Source: Tanypteryx hageni
Taxonomy: Eukaryota; Arthropoda; Insecta; Odonata; Petaluridae
Direction of reading: 5' to 3'
Assembly (NCBI GenBank): GCA_028673005.1
Contig: CM054115.1
Location: 7,857,501 to 7,921,500 of the forward strand
DNA length: 64,000 nt
In this document: positions 24,740 to 35,010 of the stretch, piece by piece
Numbering within the stretch: position 1 is the stretch's first letter
How the letters are laid out: each line of letters starts with the position of its first letter
Notes under the pieces: model-generated
The model's database searches: none
What the model was told of the DNA's origin: nothing
What the model saw: only the letters and a program-made list of their open reading frames with translations
Made by a program: the position numbers and the translations under genes

Positions 24740-25391
24740 CCAGCCCACTTGAGAAGCCCTGAACTCCATCGTACCCTGGGGCTGCGGAACCTCCTAGTAT
24801 ACACCTGGAGAACACCCGCTCATGAACTCCCTCCAAGCGGGCCCTTGAGAGTAAAGACGCTACCACACGCCGAACGTTGGAGCTCCCTATCACTAACAGC
24901 CCCCTCTTTCCCCCCGAGCACCCATTGGGCCCGGTCCTTACCAAGGAAACGGGAGCCGGTGCGGGCGTAATGGCAGTGCAATCGCCCTCCGATAACACCG
25001 CAACACGATTACTAACAGGAAAAGGGTCCAGCGAAGCGTTCCAAACTCCCTGCCTCCGCAGCACCACCCCACGATCCCCCAGAGTGGACACAACACACCA
25101 CTCATCGGGCTTCTTGACCGGAGGACCCTCGACCCGCGAAGAGGAGCCAGGAGCCTCCCCGATCACTCTGCCGGCTTCCGAACCCAGGCGAACCCGAGCC
25201 GCCATTTTGGCGCGGTTTGCTCTCAGGGAAGAACCAGCACCCCTCCCACGCGCCAAGTCTGCCTCCGACCTTTCCACCCTCTGAAGGATGTCCGCAACCA
25301 CCCTCTCCAGCTCCGTGATCCGAGACCTCATAGCCTCGCAACCAGCGTCGCGCAAGATGGAGGAAACAGGATTCCTTAGAGCAGCCATCAT
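24740..25391 (-). pseudogene. CR1-like LINE ORF1, copy 2, 3'-truncated
   Basis: About 215 residues are clearly homologous to ORF1 of copy 1. They start at MMAALRNPVSSILRDAG, followed by a predicted coiled coil (RSRITELERVVADILQRVER), a linker, and esterase block I (GLLVIGSSNVRRVVASLLSR) with FSRCILGGS. The sequence then shifts frame and fuses at about 24750 to the unclassified repeat seen at 17557. Blocks III and V are therefore missing. The coiled coil is better preserved here than in copy 1 and probably serves trimerisation, as in other LINE ORF1 proteins (inference). Confidence 0.75.
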
Positions 25392-26025
25392 ATCCTCTTA
25401 ACTAATCTGTAATATCTATATAAATATACTAGAACTAACGTAAATACGCGGTTGGCTAATCTATGCTATCTATAAATTATATTTAAACTAACGTAAACAC
25501 GCGACTAGCTACTTCGTTTACTGGCCTCAAGGTTAAATTATATGATCGAACGCAGGTAAAAAGTGAAAGGAATAAAGTGATTCACTATGCAAGCAACGTT
25601 AGTAAACAGGCAATAAAGTTTGGCACAAGAGCCAAGTACATCTAGAAGCTAAATAAATACGAACACAAGGACAAATAGCTAGGACGGAGAAGGTAATAAG
25701 CTACTATAAAAAAATTACAAAATATTATGGATGGAGTGGTTGAGAGAAGCTATTAGCTACGACGATATGGCTAGAGATGGATGAGTATAGCGTTTCTTTC
25801 AGAGATCAATTAACTAAATTACAATACAAATTACGTAATAAGATGGTAAAAATAATAAAAATAGGTAATAAAAATAAATAAGGAAAGAAATACTGGTTCT
25901 ACTTAACAAAACTATACGGCTACTGCTGAACTACTGCTACTACTGGTGTCGCTCGCAGGCTGGTCAGCATTCGCAAGAGGGAGTGAAAGGCACGTCCGTC
26001 CTCTTCGAGAGCCAGGTGAAGAAAG
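24750..26025 (-). mobile_element. CR1-like LINE copy 2, 5' part only
   Basis: It contains the leader (from about 26025, including a CGTGCCTTTCACTCCC stretch matching copy 1) and ORF1, and stops inside ORF1. LINE copies are usually 5'-truncated, so loss of the 3' part points to later deletion or recombination with the repeat at 24714-24750. Confidence 0.75.
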
Positions 26026-26375
26026 TACGAGAAGAACCAATATATTGAAAATGAAGAGAATTGCATGCAGCGGAGTTTTGCTAGGAATATTTTATTGTCT
26101 ACTGAGTCAAACGCTTTCTTAATATCTAACAACACTAGTAGGTAGCCTTGTAAGCTTTGGGCGTTAAGATAGATAAGTTTAAAGGATCGAGGAAAAGGTT
26201 TAAGTTCTTCTGCAAGAAGAGAATATGTTGGAACTTGGATGGGTAAGCGAAAGCCATTATGGGGTGGGGGCAGACGGTTGGTGGTAAGATGAGGAGTGTG
26301 ATAATGAGTTCCTCTGTGGATAGTTAGTGTGATTTGTGGGGAAAATTTAGGTGCATTAGGATTTGGGTGTGGCAC
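26026..26375 (-). pseudogene. internally deleted LINE fragment fusing endonuclease start to RT motif A
   Basis: One frame reads FKLIYLNAQSLQG, which resembles the start of an apurinic-type endonuclease. It is followed directly by YLLVLLDIKKAFDSVDNKIF, an RT motif A block. More than 250 residues normally lie between these. The fragment resembles Jockey/I-type LINEs and the RT piece at 51700-52065, not the local CR1 family. It abuts the 5' end of CR1 copy 2. Confidence 0.6.
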
Positions 26376-26749
26376 CTTGCAGTGTGACGGGACGAAGGCT
26401 GGTGAATTAGGGTTAAGAGTAGAATTAGCCTGAAGAGAAGTTCCGGTGGAAGACTCAATGACAAACGTTTTGCGGTTTGGTTGAGTTATTCAAGAAGTAA
26501 AGTGTAGTGGATAATTTATGTAAAGAAGTGGGTGAGAAGGCTACGATAAAGTTAGTAATGCAGACAGGAAAATGCACACCTAGAAGAGAAGTAATGCTGC
26601 AGTATATGCAAATGACTGAGTAAAAATAATAAAAATACCAATTAATTATTACGAAATAATAAATGAGAGACCACACTAAAGCAGCACTGGTAGAACAAAA
26701 TAGAGGCAGAGATGAAATAAAGCGATAGAGTGGAGCACTTGGTAGGAAC
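26376..26749. other. no recognised feature
   Basis: AT-rich sequence, possibly the 5' flank of the deleted LINE. No motif is visible in either strand. Confidence 0.4.
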
Positions 26750-27215
26750 CGCAGGTCGAATATGCTTCAGCTGTGTGGGATCCCTACGAAAAGGGATTCA
26801 CTAATGAGATAGAAAAGGTTCAGCGCAGGGCAGCTAGATTTGTAAAGAGGAATTACGATAGAAAACAAAGCGTAACATCATTAATAGAAAATCTGAAATG
26901 GACATCGTTAGAGGAACGTAGGCTGCAGGCTAGATTTAAACTACAGGTAAAATTTATGTCGGAGGGAATAGCAAATGATGTGGTAGGACTTATCGGAAGC
27001 CCGACCTATCTCGGAAGGTAGGATAGTGAGGATAAGATTCGCAAAATCGACTGTAGAACGGAGCGATATAGAGAATCGTTTTTCTCTAGGACAATAAGAG
27101 AACATAATAGGAAAAGATGACGTAGGAAAATTATAGACTCTTGGTGCACTGCACCCCCTGCCATCCACCAAAAATGTAACTTGCAGGGTATCATGTAGAT
27201 GTAGAATTAAACACG
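26750..27215 (+). pseudogene. CR1-like LINE 3' fragment
   Basis: It encodes the C-terminal end of ORF2: VEYASAVWDPYEKGFTNEIE, then VQRRAARFVKRNYDRKQS, PTYLGR, a stop, and KIRKIDCRTERYRESFFSR. It ends with GCACCCCCTGCCATCCACC and a degenerate GATGTA tail, as in the copies at 18621 and 43477. This is a 5'-truncated insertion with two stops. Confidence 0.8.
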
Positions 27216-27784
27216 GAGAAACTAATCGGATAAAGAGCACAGCACTGGAAATGGACGCTATGATTGAGTAAAGGGAATGGGTGGTGATTGCACTTTTAAC
27301 TAGTTAGAGAGAATGAAGAAGAACTGCACCATGAGGTGAAACTAAATCACGGATTTGATGAGAAAAGCACTGAACCGGGAAGCACTGAAAACCACAAAAT
27401 TGGATTTGCACCAACACTAAGGGCTACTTCTACACGGAAAAGGAGCACTGAAACAGTGGGAAACAAAAATAAAAGCAGTACAAACACTAAGAGAGATACA
27501 GGAAAAGGAGACATTTTATGCTCCGGAACCACTTGGAAATAAGCACTAGGGGGAGGGGATTACACCAAAAACTTGCAACGTGGAGGACACTATAGGGAGG
27601 GGATGGCAGACGTCACGGGAACGGGGATGGCCTGCAGAGGTCGATTGAAGGAGTAGCCACCAACCAACACGAAAGACTTTAAGAGAGGTAGGGAGAAAGA
27701 GTGGGGACGAAATATGGGGAGAGAGAGAGGAAGGGATATAGGGAAGCCCGAAAGTAAGGTTACATATATATGTATACATATATA
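27216..27784. other. no gene recognised; GA-rich then AT microsatellite
   Basis: Contains GAAAAGCACTGAA-type short repeats near 27360-27460, a GA-rich tract (27660-27740) and an AT-rich microsatellite at 27760-27787 that borders the Penelope terminal repeat. Confidence 0.4.
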
Positions 27785-28010
27785 TATTAACTTAAGGAAA
27801 TGAAAAGGTAGTGATGAGGGTGGCAACAAGGTGTTGAAGGAAGCCCAGCGGACACTTACCAAGTCGGGGACCAAATTGGCAGGCTGCTGGGAGCGTCGAA
27901 GAGACACGTTAAACACACGAACACAAAAAACTAAAACACGCAAACTTATCGGGCTTATGCCCTTCTTCAGCGATAGAGTAACTGAGAGTGACTCACTGGG
28001 CGGGGAATAT
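27785..28010 (-). repeat. solo Penelope-like terminal repeat (pLTR)
   Basis: Matches the terminal repeats of the Penelope element at 57911-61320: ATATTAACTTAAGG, GATGAGGGTGGCAACAAGG, GAAGCCCAGCGGACACTTAC and CTTATGCCCTTCTTCAG. The minus strand carries CTGAAGA, a short stem (GGGC/GCCC) and GATAAG at 27945-27970, a hammerhead-like arrangement discussed separately. No RT is attached. Confidence 0.75.
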
Positions 28011-28430
28011 AATTTGTATATTTCAAATGATCATATAGTACTATAAAAACTTGATTTCGATCCTTCTCTGGGAACAATATAAGGTGTGAAATGGGTGCAT
28101 GAGAAAGACGCTGCTAACGCAAAATGTTTCTTTCTTATTCTATCAAACATAGAAGAATTAATTGAAGACGCCACTTTTGTGTTTGAAGCTGCATTTCCTC
28201 TACATTGAAGTCATGAGTTTGATTCCGGGAACGTATACTATGTCGATTTGATTGGAACACGAATGAGAGTAGCACCTTAATAATTTGCATATTAAAATTA
28301 CTTAGTACTTCAGTATACGAATTTGAAAAAGAACGAAATTTATTTTCCTTGCCGTTAACCTTTATACACGCTAAGAATTGGTCCACAAACTAGTTTGTAA
28401 CCTCATAATTTTATATATTTTCATGGTTAT
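28011..28430. other. no recognised feature
   Basis: AT-rich flank of the large palindromic element. No exon or repeat end was identified. Confidence 0.4.
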
Positions 28431-28556
28431 ATTGTTCCCGGTTACGTTTGATTGCCTATGATTGACTGAGATTATTAATTTGCGTCGCATCAGTCCTCCT
28501 ATTCACGAACCTCCGACGCTGTTTTGAAGTTTATACAATACCTTGGTGACTATGAA
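28431..28556 (+). repeat. dispersed repeat X, left part, including the left TSD (28551-28556)
   Basis: It reads from ATTGTTCCCGG through TTTGCGTCGCATCAGTCCTC to TTGGTGAC. The same repeat occurs uninterrupted at 41994-42155. Its continuation is found only after the right end of the palindrome (38919-38970), so the palindrome inserted into a copy of X. The last six bases, TATGAA, are the left half of a target duplication. Confidence 0.8.
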
Positions 28557-28689
28557 AGTAGAATAGAAAAGACAATTTCAGCGCAGCGATAGTGACGCCG
28601 CCTGTCAGTAGAAACTGTAAGCTAAAGATAAACAAAAGATAAACGTAATGACGTCATAACAAAAGACGATCGTAATGCGCAATGTTAGT

Positions 28690-28881
28690 TTGGTATCATG
28701 GAAGGCGGTAAATTTGAATCGAGTTAAAATTTTGCTGTTGGTATCATGGAAGGCGGTAAATTTTAATCGAGTTACAATTTTGCTGTTGGTATCTTGGATG
28801 GCGGCGGATTCGAATCGAATTAAACTTTCTGGGTTGGTATTTTGGATGGCGGCGGATTTGAATACGTTAAAATGAAGCGAA
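28690..28881. repeat. subterminal 48-bp tandem repeat, four units (left)
   Basis: TTGGTATC/TTGGTATT units start at 28690, 28738, 28786 and 28834, exactly 48 bp apart. Each contains GGCGGYRRATT and GAATCGAGTTAAA-like cores. Mirrored at 38594-38785 and degenerate near 32611-32750. Placement next to the termini suits integrase-binding sites (inference). Frames of 66 and 98 codons across these units are periodicity artefacts. Confidence 0.85.
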
Positions 28882-28938
28882 ATATTGAGCAGGTTGATCA
28901 AGTTTTTTTATTTCCAATAAAAGACAATCATTATTACT

Positions 28939-29237
28939 TTATAAAAACACACAACAAAAATGACAATCTTTTTTCAAAGGAGGTGGTCCATCGATATGAA
29001 TTTCTCCTTTATTGCAGTGTTCCAGGCATGGCTGATATCGTTCCCTCTTATTCCAGTCTTCTATTTCTTGTAATTCGGGAAATATGACGGCTCTCTGATG
29101 GATGTCACGTGGATGATACAGTTCAATATAATCAATAGGTATAAATTTCAGGTCCTCTAATTCTTCCAACCACGTTCATGATAGGCCCGAATGGCCGACC
29201 CAACTTTATGTATAATTGCGAGTTGTTTTAAGTCCAT
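28939..29237 (-). pseudogene. small arm gene A (left copy), frame-broken
   Basis: Starts at MDLKQLAIIHKVGSAIRAYH (ATG at 29237) and stops after GWKN. The rest continues in another frame with DYIELYHPRDIHQ, FPELQEIEDWNKRERYQP and GEIHIDGPPPLKKDC, ending CCVFL. A short deletion relative to the diverged central copy (32815-33117) explains the break. A 78-bp 5' leader intron is likely at 29240-29317 (GGTAAT...TTTCAG). Small, Cys-containing, no signal peptide; function unknown. The exact mirror at 38238-38536 has the same lesion. Confidence 0.6.
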
Positions 29238-29317
29238 AACTGAAAGTTAATTATTTTCAAATCAATGATTGCTTAGATTTATAATATAATAATAATTTTA
29301 AATATAAATTAAATTAC

Positions 29318-29640
29318 CTTTGGAGAGCGATCTTATGCGTGGAGTATTCTGGATGCGTCTTTCTTCGAGAAACTCACTTATGCACGCGTCCGTCCTCTGC
29401 CGAGTCTCAAAACCGAATGAAACCTTCTATGTGCAAGATTGCAAAAATGCTGAGGCTGCACGGCCGCGAGACTCTGCGTAGCGATTTTGAGTCAGCGAAC
29501 CGGACGTGATCACTGCAAAGTGCCGAGTTCGTGTATACACCGGATGTGATCTGGAGAGTGGGGGCTAACGCAAAAGTATCACGTCAACACTTTCCCAACT
29601 TGCGGTATATTTGAATCGAGTTAAAATTTGGTGCTTGGCA
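29318..29640. promoter_or_regulatory. GC-richer divergent intergenic region between arm genes A and B
   Basis: Genes A (minus) and B (plus) diverge from here. The stretch is markedly GC-richer than the arm (GCACGGCCGCGAGACTCTGC, CCGGACGTGATCACTGC) and is the only part also well kept in the central copy (33240-33420). A shared bidirectional promoter is the simplest reading, but no core promoter element was identified with confidence. Confidence 0.4.
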
Positions 29641-29815
29641 GTAATTTAAGAATCTCAACCGTCGTCTCCACCACTTCACTGCTTTCATCGACACCGACGT
29701 CTCCATCGCCTTCTTTATTACACCACCACCGTCTCTACAACTTCGCTGGGTTAATTTCCACCACCGTCTCCACCACCTTCTTCATACTACAAAACCGCCG
29801 TCTCCACCGACTTGA

Positions 29816-30906
29816 AGTAAGTTGTATTCAATTCCATTCATTGATTTTACGCTTCTTGTGAGAAACGATTGAAATATTCTTTTTTAGTATGTCTAGCCCC
29901 AGAAGCCTTCAGAGCTATACCATTGACGTCATAGTTGAAAATGCTATTGATATTAAAGATTTACCAAAAATTATACAAGAAAAAATTACGTCATATAAAA
30001 ATCATAGCGATTTGATATTAACTATTTTGGAAGGGAGATTGATTTGTGAACCAAACTCACCACCATGGGTGAAAAAGTGGATTCATGACCGGAAAATAGC
30101 ACGGGATAAAAAACTCGGGATAAATAAGGTTTTTCAATCGTTTCTCATCATTTGCTTCTAATTAATTTTATTCCTGTTCCCGATGTGTGTATATATTTTT
30201 CATAACACACATTATCTAATTGTATGTTTCATTATCTGATTTATATGTAATAGATTCTTTTTATATGGAATTCTGATTTAAAATCTATATATTTTATTAT
30301 CTGACTTAACTAATGAGAAAAATTACTTCATATGTTTTTAAATTGTTAAAAATTATTTTATTAATTATTATTAAAAATAATACTTATCATCATTTACGTC
30401 TAATTAATTTCATTCCTCTTCTTGATGTCCGTATGCATTTTTTCATAACGCATTCTCTAATTGTTAGTTTCATTATCTGATTTATATGTAATAGATTCAT
30501 TTTTGTATGGAATTTGATTTAAAATCTATATATTTTATTATCTGACTTAACTAATGAGAAAAATTACTTCATATGTTTTTAAATTGTTAAAAATAACCCT
30601 CATTTACAGATGGATTCTCTCAAGGCGAAATTTCAGAAAGTGTCGAAGATGAATACATTCGTAAAAAAGGAGGATTTGGTGCAAGATAAAAACTACGAAA
30701 TAGCATCATTTGAAAAATTGAATACTAGATATGGTTGGACATTAGTAGTGACGATAGGAGAAGATGAAGATTTGTCGGGGGTAAAGATGTTTTTACCCAA
30801 GAAATTTGTAAATGCTATTACAGACGAAGAAATAAAAATGTATAATGAGAGTAATAATAAGAATTTAAGCATAAAAGTAAATAATAGCAATGTTATTATT
30901 TGTTAA
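29816..30906 (+). CDS. small arm gene B (left copy), probably spliced
   Basis: A leader intron is likely at 29816-29887 (GTAAGT to TTTTAG), one base before ATG at 29889. Exon 1 encodes about 80 residues starting MSSPRSLQSYTIDVIVENA, with IIQEKITSYKNHSDL and PPWVKKWIHDRKIARDKK. A second exon at 30610-30906 begins directly after TTTACAG and encodes MDSLKAKFQKVSKMNTFVKK, then FEKLNTRYGWTLVVTIGEDE and GVKMFLPKKFVNAITDEEIK. An intron of 30129-30609 would join them in frame (AAG then ATG), though its donor (GTTTTT) is weak, so two separate genes remain possible. The second part resembles small KYG..VVVT...FLPKRF proteins that I recall from invertebrate Polinton- or virus-like loci; a nucleic-acid-binding fold is a guess. 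AATAAA lies just after the stop. Confidence 0.55.
30147..30596. repeat. direct duplication of about 210 bp inside the gene B intron
   Basis: Segments 30147-30352 and 30388-30596 share long runs such as ATCTGATTTATATGTAATAG and CTTAACTAATGAGAAAAATT. Mirrored in the right arm at about 36879-37328. Confidence 0.8.
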
Positions 30907-32461
30907 AATAAAAAAAATTTCTAAATATTTTGATTGATTCCATTTTTTCCCCCAAAAATTATGTGAAATATTGAGCAGGTTGATCAAGTTTTTTTATTTA
31001 CAATAAAAAATACAAGCATTGTCACGAAAACAAAAATACTTTGTCCTAACTCGTCTTACTTATATGATTTAACAAGTCGTAACTTGTCGAAAGTCGAATG
31101 GAAGGACGAGATGAAATAAAAAAATAGGACGTATCTATTACTAGAATAACTTGCCAGAAAACCTGAAAAATTTTTAACCAAATATTATATGCCAAATAAA
31201 TTTGAATATACCGAAAATTGATAAAATTCAGTAATCTATAAAAATAATTAATTTATCAAATCTCATTTATGATTATTTATATAAATTAGAATAAGAGAAT
31301 CACTCGAACAATTTATCGACGCGTTTTTTGCAGGTCAGAGCGGTTTATTTACCGCGCTCGCACATAGTCAAGATCTTAAAGGCTAAATAAAAAAAAAACA
31401 CATTAAAAAGGTAGAATCTATGGCAGTTCGTAACTCACTCCGCTTCACTGACGAAAAGAGCCTATTAAAAAAAAAAACTGATATTAACATTAACATAATG
31501 ATATCTAAGATGCAGTAGCGACAATTTAACAGATTTATATTGTTTAAATTCCGTTTATAATCGATATTATATCAAAAAATTATAATACGGGTAATAAAAT
31601 ATTCACTTTAACCTGATACGATATAATTCTTTTCTTTTATCCAAATCTTTTAAGCGGACAGTCTTCTATTCTATCCAACGTTGTCGTTGAAATGAAAGAA
31701 TTCCCGTATACAAATTGGATTTAAGAAATTACGTATTAAATCATCGCGAGATTTAAATAGAATGTCTCCACGCATATGTTTCTATTTCTTTTCCGCTGGG
31801 GAACTATGAAGGAAAAGCCTGCACACGCTCTCTGAAATAATGCCACCTTGCTCTTTGAAGACGCTATCTACATCCGGCCGCGCAATCCTCGTAACCAGAT
31901 CGCGACATCATAACATCTCACCGTAGAGAATCTCGCTGTTGTTATATTAAGAAAGTCGAAATTGTACATCTCTTCGTTATTCATTACGCTCGTGGATATC
32001 AACAGCATTCATATGTTAGTAATAAATAATAATAATTAGCTACATCCATATCGAAATTGTGTCACACTGCCTCCGAAAAAATATACACGGGTAAATTATT
32101 ATTTATTTGCCTTTTATTCTTTATTAAAAAAAATAACTAATGGGAAAATTTTGTATTCGATATTAATTTCTTTATATATTTTAATATTATAAAAAAATCA
32201 ATTTTATAAATCCCATCGGGAATTTCATGAACAAAATTAGGGAATAAAGACACGATATATTCTCTTAGACTTATCTTGTAAGATTTAATAGCAAAATTTT
32301 TCGGTCTACGAAAATTTATTTTGAGTTATTTTTTTCGGCTACTTTCACAAAAAAAAATCAATTTTATAAATCCCATCGGGAATTTCACGAATAAAAATTT
32401 AGGGAATAAAGACACGATACATTCTCTTAGACTTATCTTGTAAGATCTAATAGCAAAATCT
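30907..32461. other. inner part of left arm, no gene recognised
   Basis: AT-rich. It contains the 35-bp block GAAATATTGAGCAGGTTGAT... (30965-30999) that also occurs at 28878-28913; one unit of the TCTATTACTAGAATAAC repeat (31131-31250); a GC-richer patch at 31830-31930; and a duplicated segment (about 32200-32345 and 32355-32515) sharing TCCCATCGGGAATTTCA. No open frame of note. Confidence 0.5.
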
Positions 32462-32604
32462 TTCGGTCTACGAAAATTTATTTTGACTTATTTTTTTCGG
32501 CTATTTTCATATTTTTGTGGAAAATTCGTCTAGTAAGAGATATTTTGGAAAATGTTTTCGAATTTCATTTGATAAAAAATTAAGTATAAACTTTGAAAAA
32601 AGTT

Positions 32605-33460
32605 TTTTAGGTTGGTATTTTGGATGGTGGCGGATTCGAATCGAGTTAAAATTTCGCTGTTGACATAGCCGAATGCGCGATATATTGGAATCGAATTAAA
32701 CTTTCTGGGTTGGTATTTTGGATGGCAGCGGATTTGAGTACGTTAAAATGAAGCGAAATATGGAGCAGGTTGATTAAGTTTTTTTGTTTCCGATAAAATA
32801 CAATTATTATTACATTATAAATACACACAACACAAATAACAATCTTTTTTCAAAAGAGGTGGTCCATCGATATGAATTTCTCCTTTATTATAGTGTTCCA
32901 AGTATGGCTGATATCGTTCCCTCTTACACCAATCTTCTAATTCTTGTAATTCGGGAAATGTGGCGGCTATCTGATGGATGTCACGTGAATGATACAATTC
33001 AATTTAATCAAAAGGTACACATTTCAGATCCTCCAAATTCATCCTCTTCCAACCATGTTCATGATAGTTCCGAATAGACCCAACTTGATGTATAATTGCG
33101 AGTTGATTTAAGTCCATAACTGAAAGTTAATTATTTTCAAATCAATGAATGTTTAGATTTATAATTTAATAATAATTTTAAATATAAATTAAATTACCTT
33201 TTGAGAGCGATCTTATGCGTAGAATATCTGGATGCGTCTTTCTTCGAGAAAAAAATCCAAATGAAAACTTCTAGGTGCAAGGTTGCAAAAATGCTGAAGC
33301 TGCACGGCCGCGAGACTCTGCGTAGCGATTTTGAGTCAGCGAACCGGACGTGATCACTGCAAAATGCCTAGTTCGTGCATACACAGGATGTGATCTGGAG
33401 AGTGGGAGTTAACGTGAACAATTTCCCAACTTGCGGTATATTTGAATAGAGTTAAAATCT
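32605..33460. repeat. diverged third copy of the arm's terminal and gene A module
   Basis: Collinear with about 28780-29620: the GGTTGGTATTTTGGATGG repeats, the GGAGCAGGTTGATTAAGT block, gene A, its leader intron, and the GC-rich CGGCCGCGAGACTCTGCG region. It differs from the arms at many positions, unlike the arms from each other, so it is older. Confidence 0.8.
32815..33117 (-). pseudogene. small gene A, central diverged copy with one in-frame stop
   Basis: A 101-codon frame from ATG at 33117 starting MDLNQLAIIHQVGSIRNYHE, continuing through GWKRMNLEDLKCVPFD, one TAA, then IELYHSRDIHQIAATFPELQ and ending LCCVYL. The stop replaces a position that reads Tyr in the arm copies. The spacing around GWK is longer than in the arms, showing that the arms carry a small deletion. 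The pair together indicates an ancestral protein of about 100 residues. Function unknown. Confidence 0.65.
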
Positions 33461-33546
33461 CCGAACGAATTTTGACAAGAAATACGTTATTTAAAACAAT
33501 AGTTTGGAGTCCGATTAAATTTTAAAATCCATTTATAACGATCCCT

Positions 33547-34019
33547 CTAACCCGGCAGGATTTTTAACAACCGATAAATTGTATAAAGCACTGGGTAAAA
33601 ATAAGTTATCGAAGAGATACGTTCAGGATTGGTTGAATTCACAGGATGCTTATACATTGCACAGGCCTTTAAGAAAACGCTTCCAAAGAAATTTTTACGA
33701 TGTTGATTATATCGACGAAACTTGGCAATGTGACTTAAATGATATGCGAAATTTGAAAAAGTATAATAGTGAATTTGCATATATTCTAACCATTATAGAT
33801 TTATTCTCAAAATATGCTTGGGCAGTTCCTTTGAAGAGCAAGACGGGGGAAGAAATATTATTATATTTTCAAAAATAGAAAACCTTTAAAATTACAAAGC
33901 GATAAGAGCTCCGAATTTAGGAATAAAAAGTTTCAAGATTTCCTCGAGAGAAAAAACGTCAACTTTTATTATAATCATAACCCCGATGTCAAAGCTGCCG
34001 TAGCAAAAAGATTCCGAAA
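33547..34019 (+). pseudogene. Polinton/Maverick-type integrase (rve core), decayed
   Basis: DDE integrases join element ends to target DNA. The frame carries SKRYVQDWLNSQDAYTLHRP, then WQCDLNDMR (first catalytic Asp) and ILTIIDLFSKYAWAVPLKSK, the pattern of Maverick and retroviral-like integrases. It stops at about 33876. A one-base shift continues the domain with SDKSSEFRNKKFQDFLERKN (second Asp) and HNPDVKAAVAKRF, where the usual catalytic Glu of AAVxER is Lys. The N-terminal zinc-binding part and C-terminal chromodomain-like part are missing, and repeats follow directly. Not functional; transposition would need an integrase in trans. Confidence 0.85.
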
Positions 34020-35010
34020 ATTAATAAAATTCAGTAATCTATAAAATAATTAATTTAAAAAATCTCACTTACGATTATTTATATAATCAGAGAAATATTG
34101 CATAAAAAACGTCTTTTTTGTCAAAATTCGTTTGGAAAAACATTTTTTAGATCATATATTACGAAGAAAATTTCTAAAAAAAGCCGATGCTTAATTTTTT
34201 CAAAATATCTATTACTAGAATAACTTTCCACAGACGCGAAATATTTTTTAACCAAAAAAAATATTTGCCAAATATATTTGAGTATACCGAAAATTAATAA
34301 AATTCAGTAATATATAAAATAATTAATTTATCAAATCTCGCTTATTATTATTTATAAAATCAGAGAAATATTGCTTAAAAAACGAATTTTTTGTCAAAAT
34401 TCGTATGGGGAAACATTTTTTAGATCATGTATTACGAAGAAATTTTCTAAAAAAAGCCAATGCTTAATTTTTTCAAAATATCTATTACTAGAATAACTTT
34501 CCACAAACACTAAATATTTTTTAACAAAAAACATTTTTCTATTACTAGAATAACTTTCCACAAGCGCTAAATATTTTTTAACCAAAAAAAATATTTGCCA
34601 AATAAATTTGAGTATACCGAAAATTAATAAAATTCAGTAATCTATAAAATAATTAATTTTAAAAATCCCACTTATGATTATTTATATAAATTAAAATAAA
34701 AGAATCACTCAAACAATTTATCGACGCGTTTTTCAAAATAATCAAAAATATTCAATATATCTATTACTAGATTAACTTTCCACAAACCATGAATATCTTT
34801 TAACCAAAAAACCATTTGCCAAATAAATTTGAGTATGCCTAAAATTAATAAAATTCAGTGATATATAAAATAATTAATTTATCAAATCTCACTTACGATT
34901 ATTGATATAATCAGAGAAATATTGCTTAAAAAACGTATTTTTTGTCAAAATTCGTTTGGGAAAACATTTTGTCGATCATGAATTACGAAGAAATTTTCTA
35001 AAAAAGTCGA
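34010..35010. repeat. tandem AT-rich repeats, roughly 230-330-bp units
   Basis: TTAATAAAATTCAGTAATCT recurs near 34019, 34292, 34621 and 34853. TCTATTACTAGAATAACTTT recurs near 34200, 34482, 34538 and 34758. A GTCAAAATTCGT segment alternates with them. One unit also sits inside each arm (near 31131 and 36240). The block truncates the integrase. Confidence 0.8.

Larger units (their letters stand above)
28557..32461. repeat. left inverted arm (3.9 kb)
   Basis: Reverse complement of 35015-38918. Differences seen: two bases in the first 20, one poly-A length change near 32358, and a few substitutions near the inner edge. Every small gene and repeat in this arm has an exact mirror. The inner edge is at AGCAAAATCT, where pairing with AGATTGTGCT of the other arm stops. 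Confidence 0.9.

Noticed and set aside
28605..28901. A 98-codon frame and the overlapping 66-codon frame at the palindrome end
   Set aside because: Both run through the 48-bp tandem units, and their internal repeats follow the DNA period. Subterminal repeat is the better explanation.
29628..29861. A 77-codon frame upstream of arm gene B
   Set aside because: It begins at a non-ATG codon, crosses the probable leader intron donor at 29816 and is Ser/Thr-rich. It is more likely 5' untranslated exon.
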